Assembly (NCBI GenBank): GCA_022795575.1
Contig: JAAWGY010000011.1
Span: 1-21,318, forward strand
Origin: Angelakisella sp.
GTDB lineage: Bacteria; Bacillota; Clostridia; Oscillospirales; Ruminococcaceae
Direction: 5' to 3'
Length of the DNA: 21,318 nt
Shown here piece by piece: positions 15,780 to 21,318 of the stretch. A program made the translations under genes and the position numbers. The notes under the pieces were generated by a model. It was given only the letters and a program-made list of their open reading frames with translations, was not told the DNA's origin and did not search any database. Numbering within the stretch: the stretch's first letter is position 1; every line of letters starts with the position of its first letter.

Positions 15780-15792
15780 GCTGTCGTCCTCC

Positions 15793-16998
15793 TTACAGGG
15801 CAAAGAGCCAGCTGTTTTGGTAATTTTCCCGGTGGTAGTACCGGGCGGTTTTGGCGGTGAGGTCAAAGACGATGCTCCACTCGGTGGATTCAAACTCCCC
15901 AAAGCTTCCCTTACTGACGCTGGAGAGGGCGTCTCGGACATCCTCCGGGGTGAGGGTTGGATTTTCCGCCAGCAGCTTTGTCAAAATGTCGTACCGAGTG
16001 TGGGACTGGCTGGTGCCGATGCCGTGCTTCTCCCCGGAGGTGAGGTAGAAGTTTGTCACCACCGGGGTCTCGGTGACGCTTAGCTCATTCCCGATGTACT
16101 CCACCACCACGCTGCGGCCGGTGGCATCCGCCAGGGCCAGGTGGACCATCAGCCCCATGGAGGCGTGGAAGTCGTGCTGCCGGAGCAGCTCCAACGCCTC
16201 CTCCACATTGGCGGCCTTGTCCAGCAGCAGCCGGACGGCGGTGGTGGTGGTGATCCCCGGCTTGCCGGTGCTCTGGCTGATGGTGGCGTTGTCCTGGATC
16301 ATATTCACCGATACCGCCAGCCCCTTCTCGTTCATCCCGTCCAGGGGGGCGTAGAGGGCGGCCAGCGTCCGCACCTGGTCCAGCTTCAGCGCCGCATCCA
16401 TCATGCCGCCTGCCCCCATGGTGATAAAGTCCATGTTGACGGTGGAAAGGGAGGCGTAGCCCTTCTCCGGGTGGGCCTCCACCACCATAGCTTCACAGGC
16501 GTTCCAGTCGAAGTTGCGGCCAAAGAGGACGCCGCCATCGGGGCTGCTTGCCGTGACGGTGCTGCACCCGAAGAAGTTTCCCAGAAAGTCCAGCCCCAGC
16601 TCCCCAACAAGGTTTTCCGCCAGGTACTGCACCACCTCCTGGTCGGAGGAGGCCCCGCCTTTTTCCAGGAAGCCATCGAAGCCGTAGTCCCCGTCATACC
16701 GGACGGCGGAAAGCCCCGGCTCCAGCTCCAGGATGCTGCCCCCCAGGGGGATGACGTCCGCCGGGGGGGCCTCCGGCGGGGATACCGGGGGCAAAACCTC
16801 CGGGCCGCTTGCCGGGGAGGGGGTATCTTGGCTGCCGGAGGCGCTGTTGGCCGGCGGCGAGGGGGGCGATTCCCTCTGTCCATTGGAGGTGCCGCCAGCC
16901 GGGGGCAGGGGTTGGGCGGGGGGCTGCCCGCCGCCGCAGCCCGCAAAAACCAGCGAGACGGTTAAGAGCAGGCTAAACAAAGAGAGTCCTTTCTTCAT
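15793..16998 (-). CDS. Lipoprotein Ntn hydrolase, choloylglycine hydrolase / C45 superfamily
   Basis: This is a 401-residue surface lipoprotein that should cleave linear amide bonds. The signal peptide ends at lipobox VFAGC (Cys21), followed by a Pro/Ser-rich linker (22-85). The hydrolase core starts near 90. The likely N-terminal nucleophile is Cys145 in NFFGCSTV, with R161 and D164 in RNFDW at exactly the +16 and +19 spacing seen in bile salt hydrolases. N232, N316 (VVTNFY) and R335 (SHTRYD) match the remaining catalytic set. The internal cysteine after about 120 residues resembles NAAA/acid ceramidase, which self-cleave to expose it. The substrate is unknown and could be an N-acyl amine or amino acid. 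First gene of operon I, 13 nt before the ligase. Confidence 0.87.
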   Translation of the reverse strand: MKKGLSLFSLLLTVSLVFAGCGGGQPPAQPLPPAGGTSNGQRESPPSPPANSASGSQDTPSPASGPEVLPPVSPPEAPPADVIPLGGSILELEPGLSAVRYDGDYGFDGFLEKGGASSDQEVVQYLAENLVGELGLDFLGNFFGCSTVTASSPDGGVLFGRNFDWNACEAMVVEAHPEKGYASLSTVNMDFITMGAGGMMDAALKLDQVRTLAALYAPLDGMNEKGLAVSVNMIQDNATISQSTGKPGITTTTAVRLLLDKAANVEEALELLRQHDFHASMGLMVHLALADATGRSVVVEYIGNELSVTETPVVTNFYLTSGEKHGIGTSQSHTRYDILTKLLAENPTLTPEDVRDALSSVSKGSFGEFESTEWSIVFDLTAKTARYYHRENYQNSWLFAL

Positions 16999-17039
16999 GG
17001 GATGTCAACCTCCTTTTGGAAACCGGTTTGCTGGGTTTT

Positions 17040-17068
17040 ATAATATCATGATAAAAGATGGATAACAA
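17040..17068 (-). promoter_or_regulatory. Promoter of operon I
   Basis: On the - strand, TTGTTA (17063-17068) and TATTAT (17040-17045) are 17 bp apart, upstream of the Ntn-hydrolase lipoprotein start at 16998. The -35 overlaps the conserved element at 17062-17093, in the same register as operon II. Confidence 0.65.
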
Positions 17069-17093
17069 ATACTTATTCAAAATAGATATATAT
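17062..17093. promoter_or_regulatory. Conserved operator-like element, copy B (LysR / operon I divergent region)
   Basis: On the + strand this reads ATAA, CAAATACTTAT, TCA, AAATAGATATATAT. It matches 26 of 32 positions of the copy at 11183-11214. It lies exactly between the -35 boxes of the divergent operon I and LysR promoters, the usual place for a LysR-type operator that both represses its own gene and activates its target. Confidence 0.62.
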
Positions 17094-17095
17094 GT

Positions 17096-17124
17096 TTGAC
17101 AGGCATATCGATTTGTGTTACACT
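17096..17124 (+). promoter_or_regulatory. Promoter of LysR gene 2
   Basis: A perfect TTGACA (17096-17101) and TACACT (17119-17124) are 17 bp apart. The transcript would start about 17 nt before the ribosome-binding site GGAGGTG of the LysR gene. Confidence 0.7.
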
Positions 17125-17147
17125 GCTAATATTGGAGGTGTCATTTT

Positions 17148-18029
17148 ATGGAATTTCGCGTGCTGCAATACTTTTTGGCGGTAGCCAGGGAGCAGAGCCT
17201 TTCCGGGGCGGCGGAATCGCTGCACCTCTCCCAGCCCACCCTTTCCCGGCAGCTGAAGGACCTGGAGGACGAGCTGGGCAAGCAGCTGTTCACCCGAAGC
17301 AACAAGGGCATCGCCCTCACCGAGGAGGGGATGATCCTCCGCAAACGGGCGGAGGAGATCGTTCAGCTGATGAAGAAGACCGAGGACGAGATTGCCCTTG
17401 CCGACGAGGCCGTCTCCGGGGATGTGTACATCGGGGCGGGGGAATCGGATGTAAACCGGCTTTTGGGCCAGGCAGCCTTCCAGCTGCGGGAAAGCTATCC
17501 AGACATTTGCTTCCACCTTTCCAGCGGAAATGCTGTCTTTGTGTTGGAGCAGCTGGACCGGGGGCTCATCGACTTCGGGCTGATCTATGGCCCGGTAGAC
17601 CACACCAAATACGAATCCATTTCGATGCCCTGCCCCGACACCTTTGGGGTGCTGATGCGCCGGGATTCGGAACTGGCAGACAGGGAATATATCACCCCGG
17701 AGGATCTGCTGGACAAGCCGCTCATCGTTTCTGCCCAAGAGCGGCAGAACGGCTGGCCGACCCTCTCCGCCGTTTCCAAGGATGTTTCCAGACTGAACAT
17801 TACCGCAACCTATACCCTGCTCTATAACGGTTCCCTGCTGGTGGCGGAGGGATTGGGGTACGCGGTCTGCTTTGACAGGCTTATCAACACCCAGGGGACC
17901 AACCTTTGCTTCCGTCCCCTTCGGCCCGTCCTTGAGGTAAGGGCCAGCATGATTTGGAAAAAGTATCAGATACTTTCTAAGCCGGCACAGAGGTTTTTGC
18001 AGAAGATGCGGGAGCTGTGCGGCGTATAG
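17148..18029 (+). CDS. LysR-family transcription regulator (2), divergent from operon I
   Basis: This is a 293-residue LysR protein. The N-terminal winged helix-turn-helix (about 1-60) contains QSLSGAAESLHLSQPTLSRQ and LGKQLFTR. The linker helix follows, then the ligand-binding domain (about 90-290) with LIDFGLIYGP near 141-150 and a VAEGLGYAVCFDR stretch near 233-245. The start ATG 17148 has GGAGGTG upstream. It is transcribed away from the Ntn-hydrolase/ligase/ABC operon across a 149-bp spacer carrying a shared operator-like element. It is the obvious candidate regulator of operon I and, through the second copy of the element, of operon II. The inducer is unknown; by family analogy it is often a pathway metabolite. 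Confidence 0.93.
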   Translation: MEFRVLQYFLAVAREQSLSGAAESLHLSQPTLSRQLKDLEDELGKQLFTRSNKGIALTEEGMILRKRAEEIVQLMKKTEDEIALADEAVSGDVYIGAGESDVNRLLGQAAFQLRESYPDICFHLSSGNAVFVLEQLDRGLIDFGLIYGPVDHTKYESISMPCPDTFGVLMRRDSELADREYITPEDLLDKPLIVSAQERQNGWPTLSAVSKDVSRLNITATYTLLYNGSLLVAEGLGYAVCFDRLINTQGTNLCFRPLRPVLEVRASMIWKKYQILSKPAQRFLQKMRELCGV

Positions 18030-18070
18030 CAAATGGACTATCCCACCAAAAGCATTAGATAGCAAAAAGA

Positions 18071-18107
18071 GGCCTCCTGTTGCAGAACAAAGCTACAACA
18101 GGAGGTC
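18071..18107 (-). terminator. Hairpin between the convergent LysR and tRNA genes
   Basis: GGCCTCCTGTTG (18071-18082) pairs with CAACAGGAGGTC (18096-18107), with one wobble pair. Read on the - strand, the stem is followed by TCTTTTTGC, a proper T-run. On the + strand it lies 41 nt after the LysR stop, so it may act in both directions. Confidence 0.6.
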
Positions 18108-18229
18108 ATCAATAAAGTCTGTTATGTCACCGGTTTACAGAGCGTCGGCAAGGTTTTTTCGACGTCCTGCTTATACCAGAGTATATGGTAAAGCTTCTTT
18201 GCAGCCGCTAAGCTTTTGTGCAAAGGTAA

Positions 18230-18252
18230 GGCCCCCTGCAAAGCAGGGGGCC
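18230..18252 (-). terminator. Terminator downstream of tRNA-Pro
   Basis: GGCCCCCTGC (18230-18239) and GCAGGGGGCC (18243-18252) form a perfect 10-bp stem with a 3-nt loop, about 32 nt beyond the tRNA 3' end. The following T content is modest (TTACCTTTG on the - strand). Confidence 0.65.
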
Positions 18253-18283
18253 AAGTAGGGATTGCCCGCGGGGGCAACCCCGC

Positions 18284-18359
18284 TGGTCCGAGTGACGGGA
18301 TTCGAACCCACGGCTTCCTCGTCCCGAACGAGGCGCGCTACCAGCTGCGCTACACCCGG
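18284..18359 (-). tRNA. tRNA-Pro (anticodon CGG), CCA encoded
   Basis: The 76-nt - strand sequence folds as a standard tRNA: acceptor CCGGGTG with CACTCGG, D-stem GCGC/GCGC around AGCTGGTA, anticodon stem CCTCG/CGAGG around TTCGGGA (anticodon CGG, reads CCG), variable loop AAGCC, T-loop TTCGAAT, discriminator A and genomic CCA. It is flanked by its own promoter and a terminator. Confidence 0.96.
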
Positions 18360-18404
18360 ATAGCCGGTACTCCCCACCGCGCAATGCGGCGGGATACCCT
18401 ATCT

Positions 18405-18432
18405 ATTATAGCGTTTGACGGGAAAAAGTCAA
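18405..18432 (-). promoter_or_regulatory. Promoter of tRNA-Pro
   Basis: On the - strand, TTGACT (18427-18432) and a perfect TATAAT (18405-18410) are 16 bp apart, 45 nt upstream of the mature tRNA 5' end. Confidence 0.75.
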
Positions 18433-18496
18433 GGGGCCTGGAGCCAGAGTGCGGACAAAAGGCGTTGTTAAACGCAAAACACCCCCGGGATTCCTC

Positions 18497-18525
18497 TTGC
18501 CTTTCCCGACCGATTCTGCTATAAT
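18497..18525 (+). promoter_or_regulatory. Promoter of the ECF S-component leader transcript
   Basis: TTGCCT (18497-18502) and a perfect TATAAT (18520-18525) are 17 bp apart. Transcription would begin near 18532, giving a leader of about 260 nt before the start codon at 18796. Confidence 0.72.
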
Positions 18526-18531
18526 TACCCA

Positions 18532-18795
18532 TATCAGCCGGTCACGAAGACTGGCAGAGGGATTTCCTCCCTGCCCCCGAAGGGGCGGGCATCCACCAGT
18601 GGCACCGCAAGCACGAGTAAGAGGCTGCACCCATCCCCCAAGCGTCCGGATCTGCCGCCGGATTATGGTAGGGGCAGCTGTCAAGGCCAGGAAGGCAACG
18701 CCGAAGAATCGGCGGTGTTTTTCTGGCGTTCTGTTTTTCCGGGCCAGACGGCGCCGGAGGATAGGACGAATGTTTGTAAGGAGGAAGCTCTCACT
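18532..18795 (+). promoter_or_regulatory. Long structured 5' leader with attenuator (candidate riboswitch, class not recognised)
   Basis: The leader between a strong promoter and the ECF S-component gene is rich in stable helices. The first is a 7-bp hairpin, GCCGGTC (18537-18543) with GACTGGC (18549-18555). AGGGA/TCCCT (18558-18562, 18568-18572) and GCCCC-CGAA-GGGGC (18573-18586) follow. Two overlapping options compete further on: TCCGG/CCGGA (18645-18649, 18658-18662) and CTGCC/GGCAG (18652-18656, 18673-18677). An intrinsic terminator ends the folded part at 18722. Vitamin transporters of this type are often under riboswitch control. I compared it by eye with cobalamin, TPP, THF, preQ1, T-box, SAM and Moco consensus features and found no convincing match. 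Confidence 0.6.
18699..18722 (+). terminator. Attenuator terminator in the ECF leader
   Basis: CGCCGA (18699-18704) and TCGGCG (18709-18714) form a perfect 6-bp stem with loop AGAA, followed by GTG and five T residues (18718-18722). It lies 73 nt before the start codon, the usual arrangement for transcription attenuation. Confidence 0.65.
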
Positions 18796-19359
18796 ATGAA
18801 CCAAAAAACCAAGGACCTTGTTTCCGCTGCCCTCTGCGTCGCCCTGGGGCTGATTTTGCCCCAGGTGTTCCACCTCGTCCCCTTTGTGGGGGCGGTCCCC
18901 AATTTAGGCGGGGTGTTCCTGCCGATGCACATCCCGGTGCTGCTCTGCGGCTTTCTCTGCGGCTGGCGGTACGGCGCCGCCTGCGGGGCGGTGGTTCCCC
19001 TGCTCTCCTCGGTGATAACCGGTATGCCGGTGCTCTGGCCCCAGGGGGCTTCCATGATCTGCGAGCTGGCGGTCTACGGCCTTGTTACCGGCCTGCTGTA
19101 CCGGACGCTGGGACGGAACGTGTACCTCTCCCTCCTTGCCGCTATGGGACTGGGGAGGGTGGCCTCCGGCGCCGCAAAGGCGGTCTTCTTTGGCATGGCG
19201 GGCAAGCCCTTTGGGATGGCCGCCTTTGTCAGCGGAGCCTTTACCACCGCTATCCCCGGCATTGTTTTACAGCTGATCCTCATCCCCGTACTGGTGGCGG
19301 CGCTGGAAAAGGCGGGGGCAATCCCCGTCCGGGCCCGGGCCTCCCGCAGCATGGGGTAA
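18796..19359 (+). CDS. ECF transporter S component (substrate-binding membrane subunit)
   Basis: This is a 187-residue membrane protein with about six hydrophobic helices, the usual size of S components of energy-coupling factor vitamin/metabolite importers. Typical features are LVSAALCVALGLILP at the N-terminus, FLPMHIPVLLCGFLCGWRYG (about 41-60) and ELAVYGLVTGLLYR (about 92-105). This FLPMHIPVL subgroup is often annotated only as ECF S component; some relatives have been proposed as pantothenate transporters, but I cannot fix the vitamin. No EcfA/EcfT genes are nearby, so it probably uses a shared module. AAGGAGG precedes ATG 18796 with rather long spacing. It is controlled by a long leader with an attenuator, and ends at a strong terminator. 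Confidence 0.88.
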   Translation: MNQKTKDLVSAALCVALGLILPQVFHLVPFVGAVPNLGGVFLPMHIPVLLCGFLCGWRYGAACGAVVPLLSSVITGMPVLWPQGASMICELAVYGLVTGLLYRTLGRNVYLSLLAAMGLGRVASGAAKAVFFGMAGKPFGMAAFVSGAFTTAIPGIVLQLILIPVLVAALEKAGAIPVRARASRSMG

Positions 19360-19412
19360 TGCCGCGGCATCCCTGAGCCCTTCGCCCATGCCACGGCCCG
19401 ATCCTGCGCTTT

Positions 19413-19465
19413 GCCGGGATAAGACAGTGCGACCAAGCTGGTCCGCTGTTTTATCCCGGCTTTTT
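19413..19465 (+). terminator. Strong intrinsic terminator of the ECF S gene
   Basis: GCCGGGATAAGACAG (19413-19427) pairs with its near-perfect complement (19446-19460), giving a 15-bp stem with one wobble pair, followed by TTTTT (19461-19465). It lies 53 nt after the stop codon. Confidence 0.88.
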
Positions 19466-19743
19466 GCATCGCCGAATCGTAAAAAAACTGTCATTTTATA
19501 CAAGATGCGATGGCCTTGTATCCGTCGCTCCAAGCAGTATGAGGGGACTTATGCCGCCGGGAGTCACACCCCGTCCTTTGTCAACAATCCTTCCTCCCCA
19601 ACCTTTTGCCAAAGGAACCATTATATGAGAAGATGTATTTATCCGCAAATCACGCCCCCGCAAGGCGAACGAAGCACCGTCCGGCAGTGTCCGGCGGACC
19701 GACAAAATAAAGATGGTTCCATCACAGACGGGAGAGGAAAAAG
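19466..19743. other. Intergenic region before the serine recombinase gene
   Basis: Together with 19360-19465 this makes a 384-bp gap with no credible gene. It contains the inverted repeat at 19498-19521, a small direct repeat GTCCGGC-AGT-GTCCGGC near 19680-19696, and the GAGAGGA ribosome-binding site of the recombinase. I found no convincing -35/-10 pair. It may include recombinase binding sites. Confidence 0.5.
19498..19521. repeat. Inverted repeat upstream of the recombinase gene
   Basis: ATACAAG (19498-19504) and CTTGTAT (19515-19521) are perfect complements separated by 10 bp. The total length (24 bp) is in the range of a serine-recombinase dimer site, but no cleavage-site data support this. 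Confidence 0.5.
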
Positions 19744-20343
19744 ATGACCTATGGATACGCCCGAGTTTCCACCCGGGAACAGAAGGAGGACCGCCAGCTC
19801 ATCGCGCTGGAAGAGGCCGGTGTGCGCAGACCCGCCCTTTACATAGATAAGCAATCGGGCAAGGATTTTAAGCGGCCCGAGTACCAGAAGATGCTGCAAA
19901 GGCTGAAAAAGGACGACCTCCTCTGCATCAAAAGCATCGACCGGCTGGGGCGCAGCTACGGGGAGATCTTGGAGCAGTGGCGGATGCTGACCTCCGAGAA
20001 GGGGGTGGACATTGTGGTGCTGGATATGCCCCTGCTGGACACCCGCCGGGGCAAGGACCTGATGGGCACCTTCCTCAGCGACATTGTGCTACAGGTGCTG
20101 TCCTTTGTTGCCGAAAACGAGCGCGCCAGCATCCGCCAGCGCCAGGCGGAGGGCATTGCTGCGGCCAAGGAGCGGGGGGTGCACTTTGGGCGGCCTGTTG
20201 TGCCTGTGGCGGACAACTTCTCGGCCATTGTACTGGCATGGGAGAGCGGGCTGCTGTCCTTTGACGACGCCCTGGAGAAAAGCGGGCTATCCTACAGCAC
20301 CTTCTACCGCCGCCTGCGGGAGTACCGGAGCCTCAATGAGTAA
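19744..20343 (+). CDS. Small serine recombinase (resolvase/invertase family)
   Basis: This 199-residue DNA recombinase has the normal length of Tn3-type resolvases and DNA invertases. The catalytic domain (about 1-140) starts YGYARVSTREQKEDRQ with nucleophile Ser9, and SIDRLGRSYGEI supplies the conserved arginines R67 and R70. The long E-helix (VLSFVAENERASIRQRQAEGI) and the following GRP motif lead into a C-terminal helix-turn-helix (about 158-195, ending SYSTFYRRLREY). GAGAGGA precedes the start. No transposase, invertible segment or partner gene of a transposon is intact nearby, so it could be a chromosomal dimer or inversion enzyme or a leftover of a mobile element. Convergent with the IS30 remnant. 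Confidence 0.9.
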   Translation: MTYGYARVSTREQKEDRQLIALEEAGVRRPALYIDKQSGKDFKRPEYQKMLQRLKKDDLLCIKSIDRLGRSYGEILEQWRMLTSEKGVDIVVLDMPLLDTRRGKDLMGTFLSDIVLQVLSFVAENERASIRQRQAEGIAAAKERGVHFGRPVVPVADNFSAIVLAWESGLLSFDDALEKSGLSYSTFYRRLREYRSLNE

Positions 20344-20390
20344 GTAGCGCGGCTTGGTTTTACCTTAAAACGAACACAAAAAGAACACTA

Positions 20391-20862
20391 TCAAAAGGTG
20401 GTCTTAGGCCAGTGGGCCCAAAATGCGCCTACCCCTACAGCCAAACATAGCAACAAACCAGCCAGCCCATACCATACCACTCTCCCCGCCGCTTGGAGGT
20501 GGCTCCGTAGGCTGTTTGTCCTTGTTCCCTTTGCTTCTATGGCCCCAGCTTTGATTGCTCGATAAATGGTGTTGTAGCTTATAGTAGTAGCTTTTCCCTC
20601 CTTGGCAAGTCGGTGGGAGATCTGTTCGGGAGACCATTGCTCTTCCACCAGCAGTCTGGAAACCACTTTCCTCAGCTGCCCCTTAGCCATAAGCAGTGGT
20701 CTGCGGCATTTTTCCTGGAGCTTTTTATACCTGGCCTGTGTCTCTGATGGCCGGTATTTCCCTTTTTTGTTGTCCCGTTTTAGCTCCCTGCTGACTGTTG
20801 CAATGGAACATCCGATAATTGCCGCTATTCCGCTAAGTGATTTCCCTTTTTGTACTTGTATT
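20391..20862 (-). pseudogene. Truncated IS30-family transposase remnant
   Basis: A single - strand frame reads through 20862-20391 with IS30 transposase features. The N-terminal HTH is GKSLSGIAAIIGCSIATVSR followed by ELKRDNKKGKYRP. The second conserved block is EEQWSPEQISHRLAKEG with SYNTIYRAIKAG. It loses similarity after KGTRTNSLRSHLQ and stops at 20391, so the whole DDE catalytic domain (roughly the last 60% of the protein) is missing. The N-terminal methionine region is replaced by other sequence (VTFWRGGCTIQVQ), so the 5' end is broken too. The first ATG in frame (20690) would give a 99-residue fragment that is surely inactive. It marks an old insertion next to the recombinase gene. Confidence 0.75.
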
Positions 20863-21318
20863 GTACATCCGCCTCGCCAGAAAGTAACCAGAGAGCAACC
20901 AGGGCTGCGCCCTGGACTCGACGGCCAAAGGCGTCAGTCGCTTGGGGGGCGCTTCCCTAACGCCGCCTGGACCGCCTGGGCCCGGTTCTTCTGCATGGGT
21001 GACAGCCTCAATCTCATCGTGTGGTTGCTCAATGCTTGGTTGGGCGGCTGGCCCTGCTGGGGGGTAGCCCCCAGCAGTCTTGCAAGGGGAGCGAAATGGC
21101 CCGCTCCCTCCTTCCGGTTGGCCTGACAAGGAGCCTCCGGCGGATCCGATTCCCTGCGGGGGAGGAGTATGGGATGGACTTGCTGGTTTGTGATTATATT
21201 TGGTTGTGGCGGTGGGCGCTTTTAAGAAGCTGTACCAATAGCTGAAGTGCGCAGATTGGCGAGCAAATTTTTTGACTGCCGATGCCAAAAAAGCGCAGGA
21301 ATACTGTGTGTATTTCAA
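20863..21318. other. GC-rich non-coding segment beside the IS30 remnant, possible dispersed repeat
   Basis: A 161-residue open frame runs across this stretch on the - strand (21318-20833), but its composition (PSHTPPPQGIGSAGG, then EEPGPGGPGGVREAPPKR) is low-complexity Gly/Pro/Ala and it runs off the window edge. I do not believe it is a protein gene. I recall similar translated text, such as ESRAQPWLLSGYFLA, in many gut Firmicute genomes, which suggests an interspersed repeat. That is memory, not a search. The AT-richer end (21180-21318) shows nothing I can name. Confidence 0.4.

Noticed and set aside
18681..18706. Resemblance of TCAAGGCCAGGAAGGCAACG to SRP RNA domain IV
   Set aside because: The GGAA tetraloop would not be closed by the conserved CC/GG pairs, and the rest of an SRP RNA fold is missing.
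18541..18722. Cobalamin riboswitch or T-box, because of GCCACTGG on the - strand and GTGGCACCGC on the + strand
   Set aside because: The other conserved core elements are absent: no cobalamin CCCGCCACTGT core or proper B12 box, and no T-box placement of the antiterminator next to the terminator.
20833..21318. 161-codon - strand ORF reaching the window edge
   Set aside because: Low-complexity Gly/Pro/Ala composition, overlap with the IS30 remnant frame and no known domain. Judged non-coding and possibly a repeat.
1..21318. CRISPR array, rRNA operon or prophage genes
   Set aside because: No regularly spaced repeats, no rRNA-like sequence, and no capsid, terminase or integrase genes beyond the small serine recombinase.

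Overview
The window looks like chromosomal DNA from a GC-rich, low-branching Firmicute, most likely an Oscillospiraceae/Ruminococcaceae-type gut anaerobe. This is an inference. It rests on strong GGAGG ribosome-binding sites, sigma-A-like promoters (TTGNNN-N17-TATAAT), an AgrA/AgrC-type LytTR two-component pair, a lone ECF S component, lipobox lipoproteins with Pro/Ser/Glu-rich linkers, and third-position GC that leaves long spurious ORFs on the opposite strand of most genes.

Left part (1-3553, + strand): a LytTR response regulator and GHKL histidine kinase, then a highly charged 179-residue coiled-coil protein of unknown role and a small four-helix membrane protein. Next (6892-3584, - strand): a LysR regulator, a metallo-beta-lactamase-fold hydrolase and an SLC13/DASS-type permease form a small regulator/hydrolase/transport module. 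An AT-richer 145-residue membrane protein (7519-7082) stands alone.

Centre (16998-7696, - strand) is the most interesting part. It holds two adjacent operons, with a LysR gene (17148-18029, +) divergent from the first. Operon I encodes a lipoprotein of the choloylglycine hydrolase / acid-ceramidase Ntn superfamily, a PaaK/CapK-like adenylating ligase, and an ABC ATPase with a 780-residue FtsX-type permease. Operon II encodes a cyclophilin-like lipoprotein, a 73-residue helical protein, a DUF3737-like beta-helix protein, a LysE-type exporter and a second lipoprotein with two cyclophilin-like domains in tandem. Both operon promoters carry the same roughly 32-bp element (26 of 32 positions identical) in the same register across the -35 box. 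In the first case it lies between the divergent LysR and operon I promoters. This suggests one LysR-controlled regulon handling an acylated or amide-bonded small molecule at the cell surface. The regulon is inferred; the shared element is read directly from the sequence.

Right part (18030-21318): a tRNA-Pro(CGG) with its own promoter and terminators on the - strand; a + strand promoter followed by a long, highly structured leader with an intrinsic terminator ahead of an ECF-transporter S component; a stand-alone small serine recombinase; and a degraded IS30-family transposase remnant joined to a GC-rich segment that looks like a dispersed repeat. No rRNA and no CRISPR array were seen.
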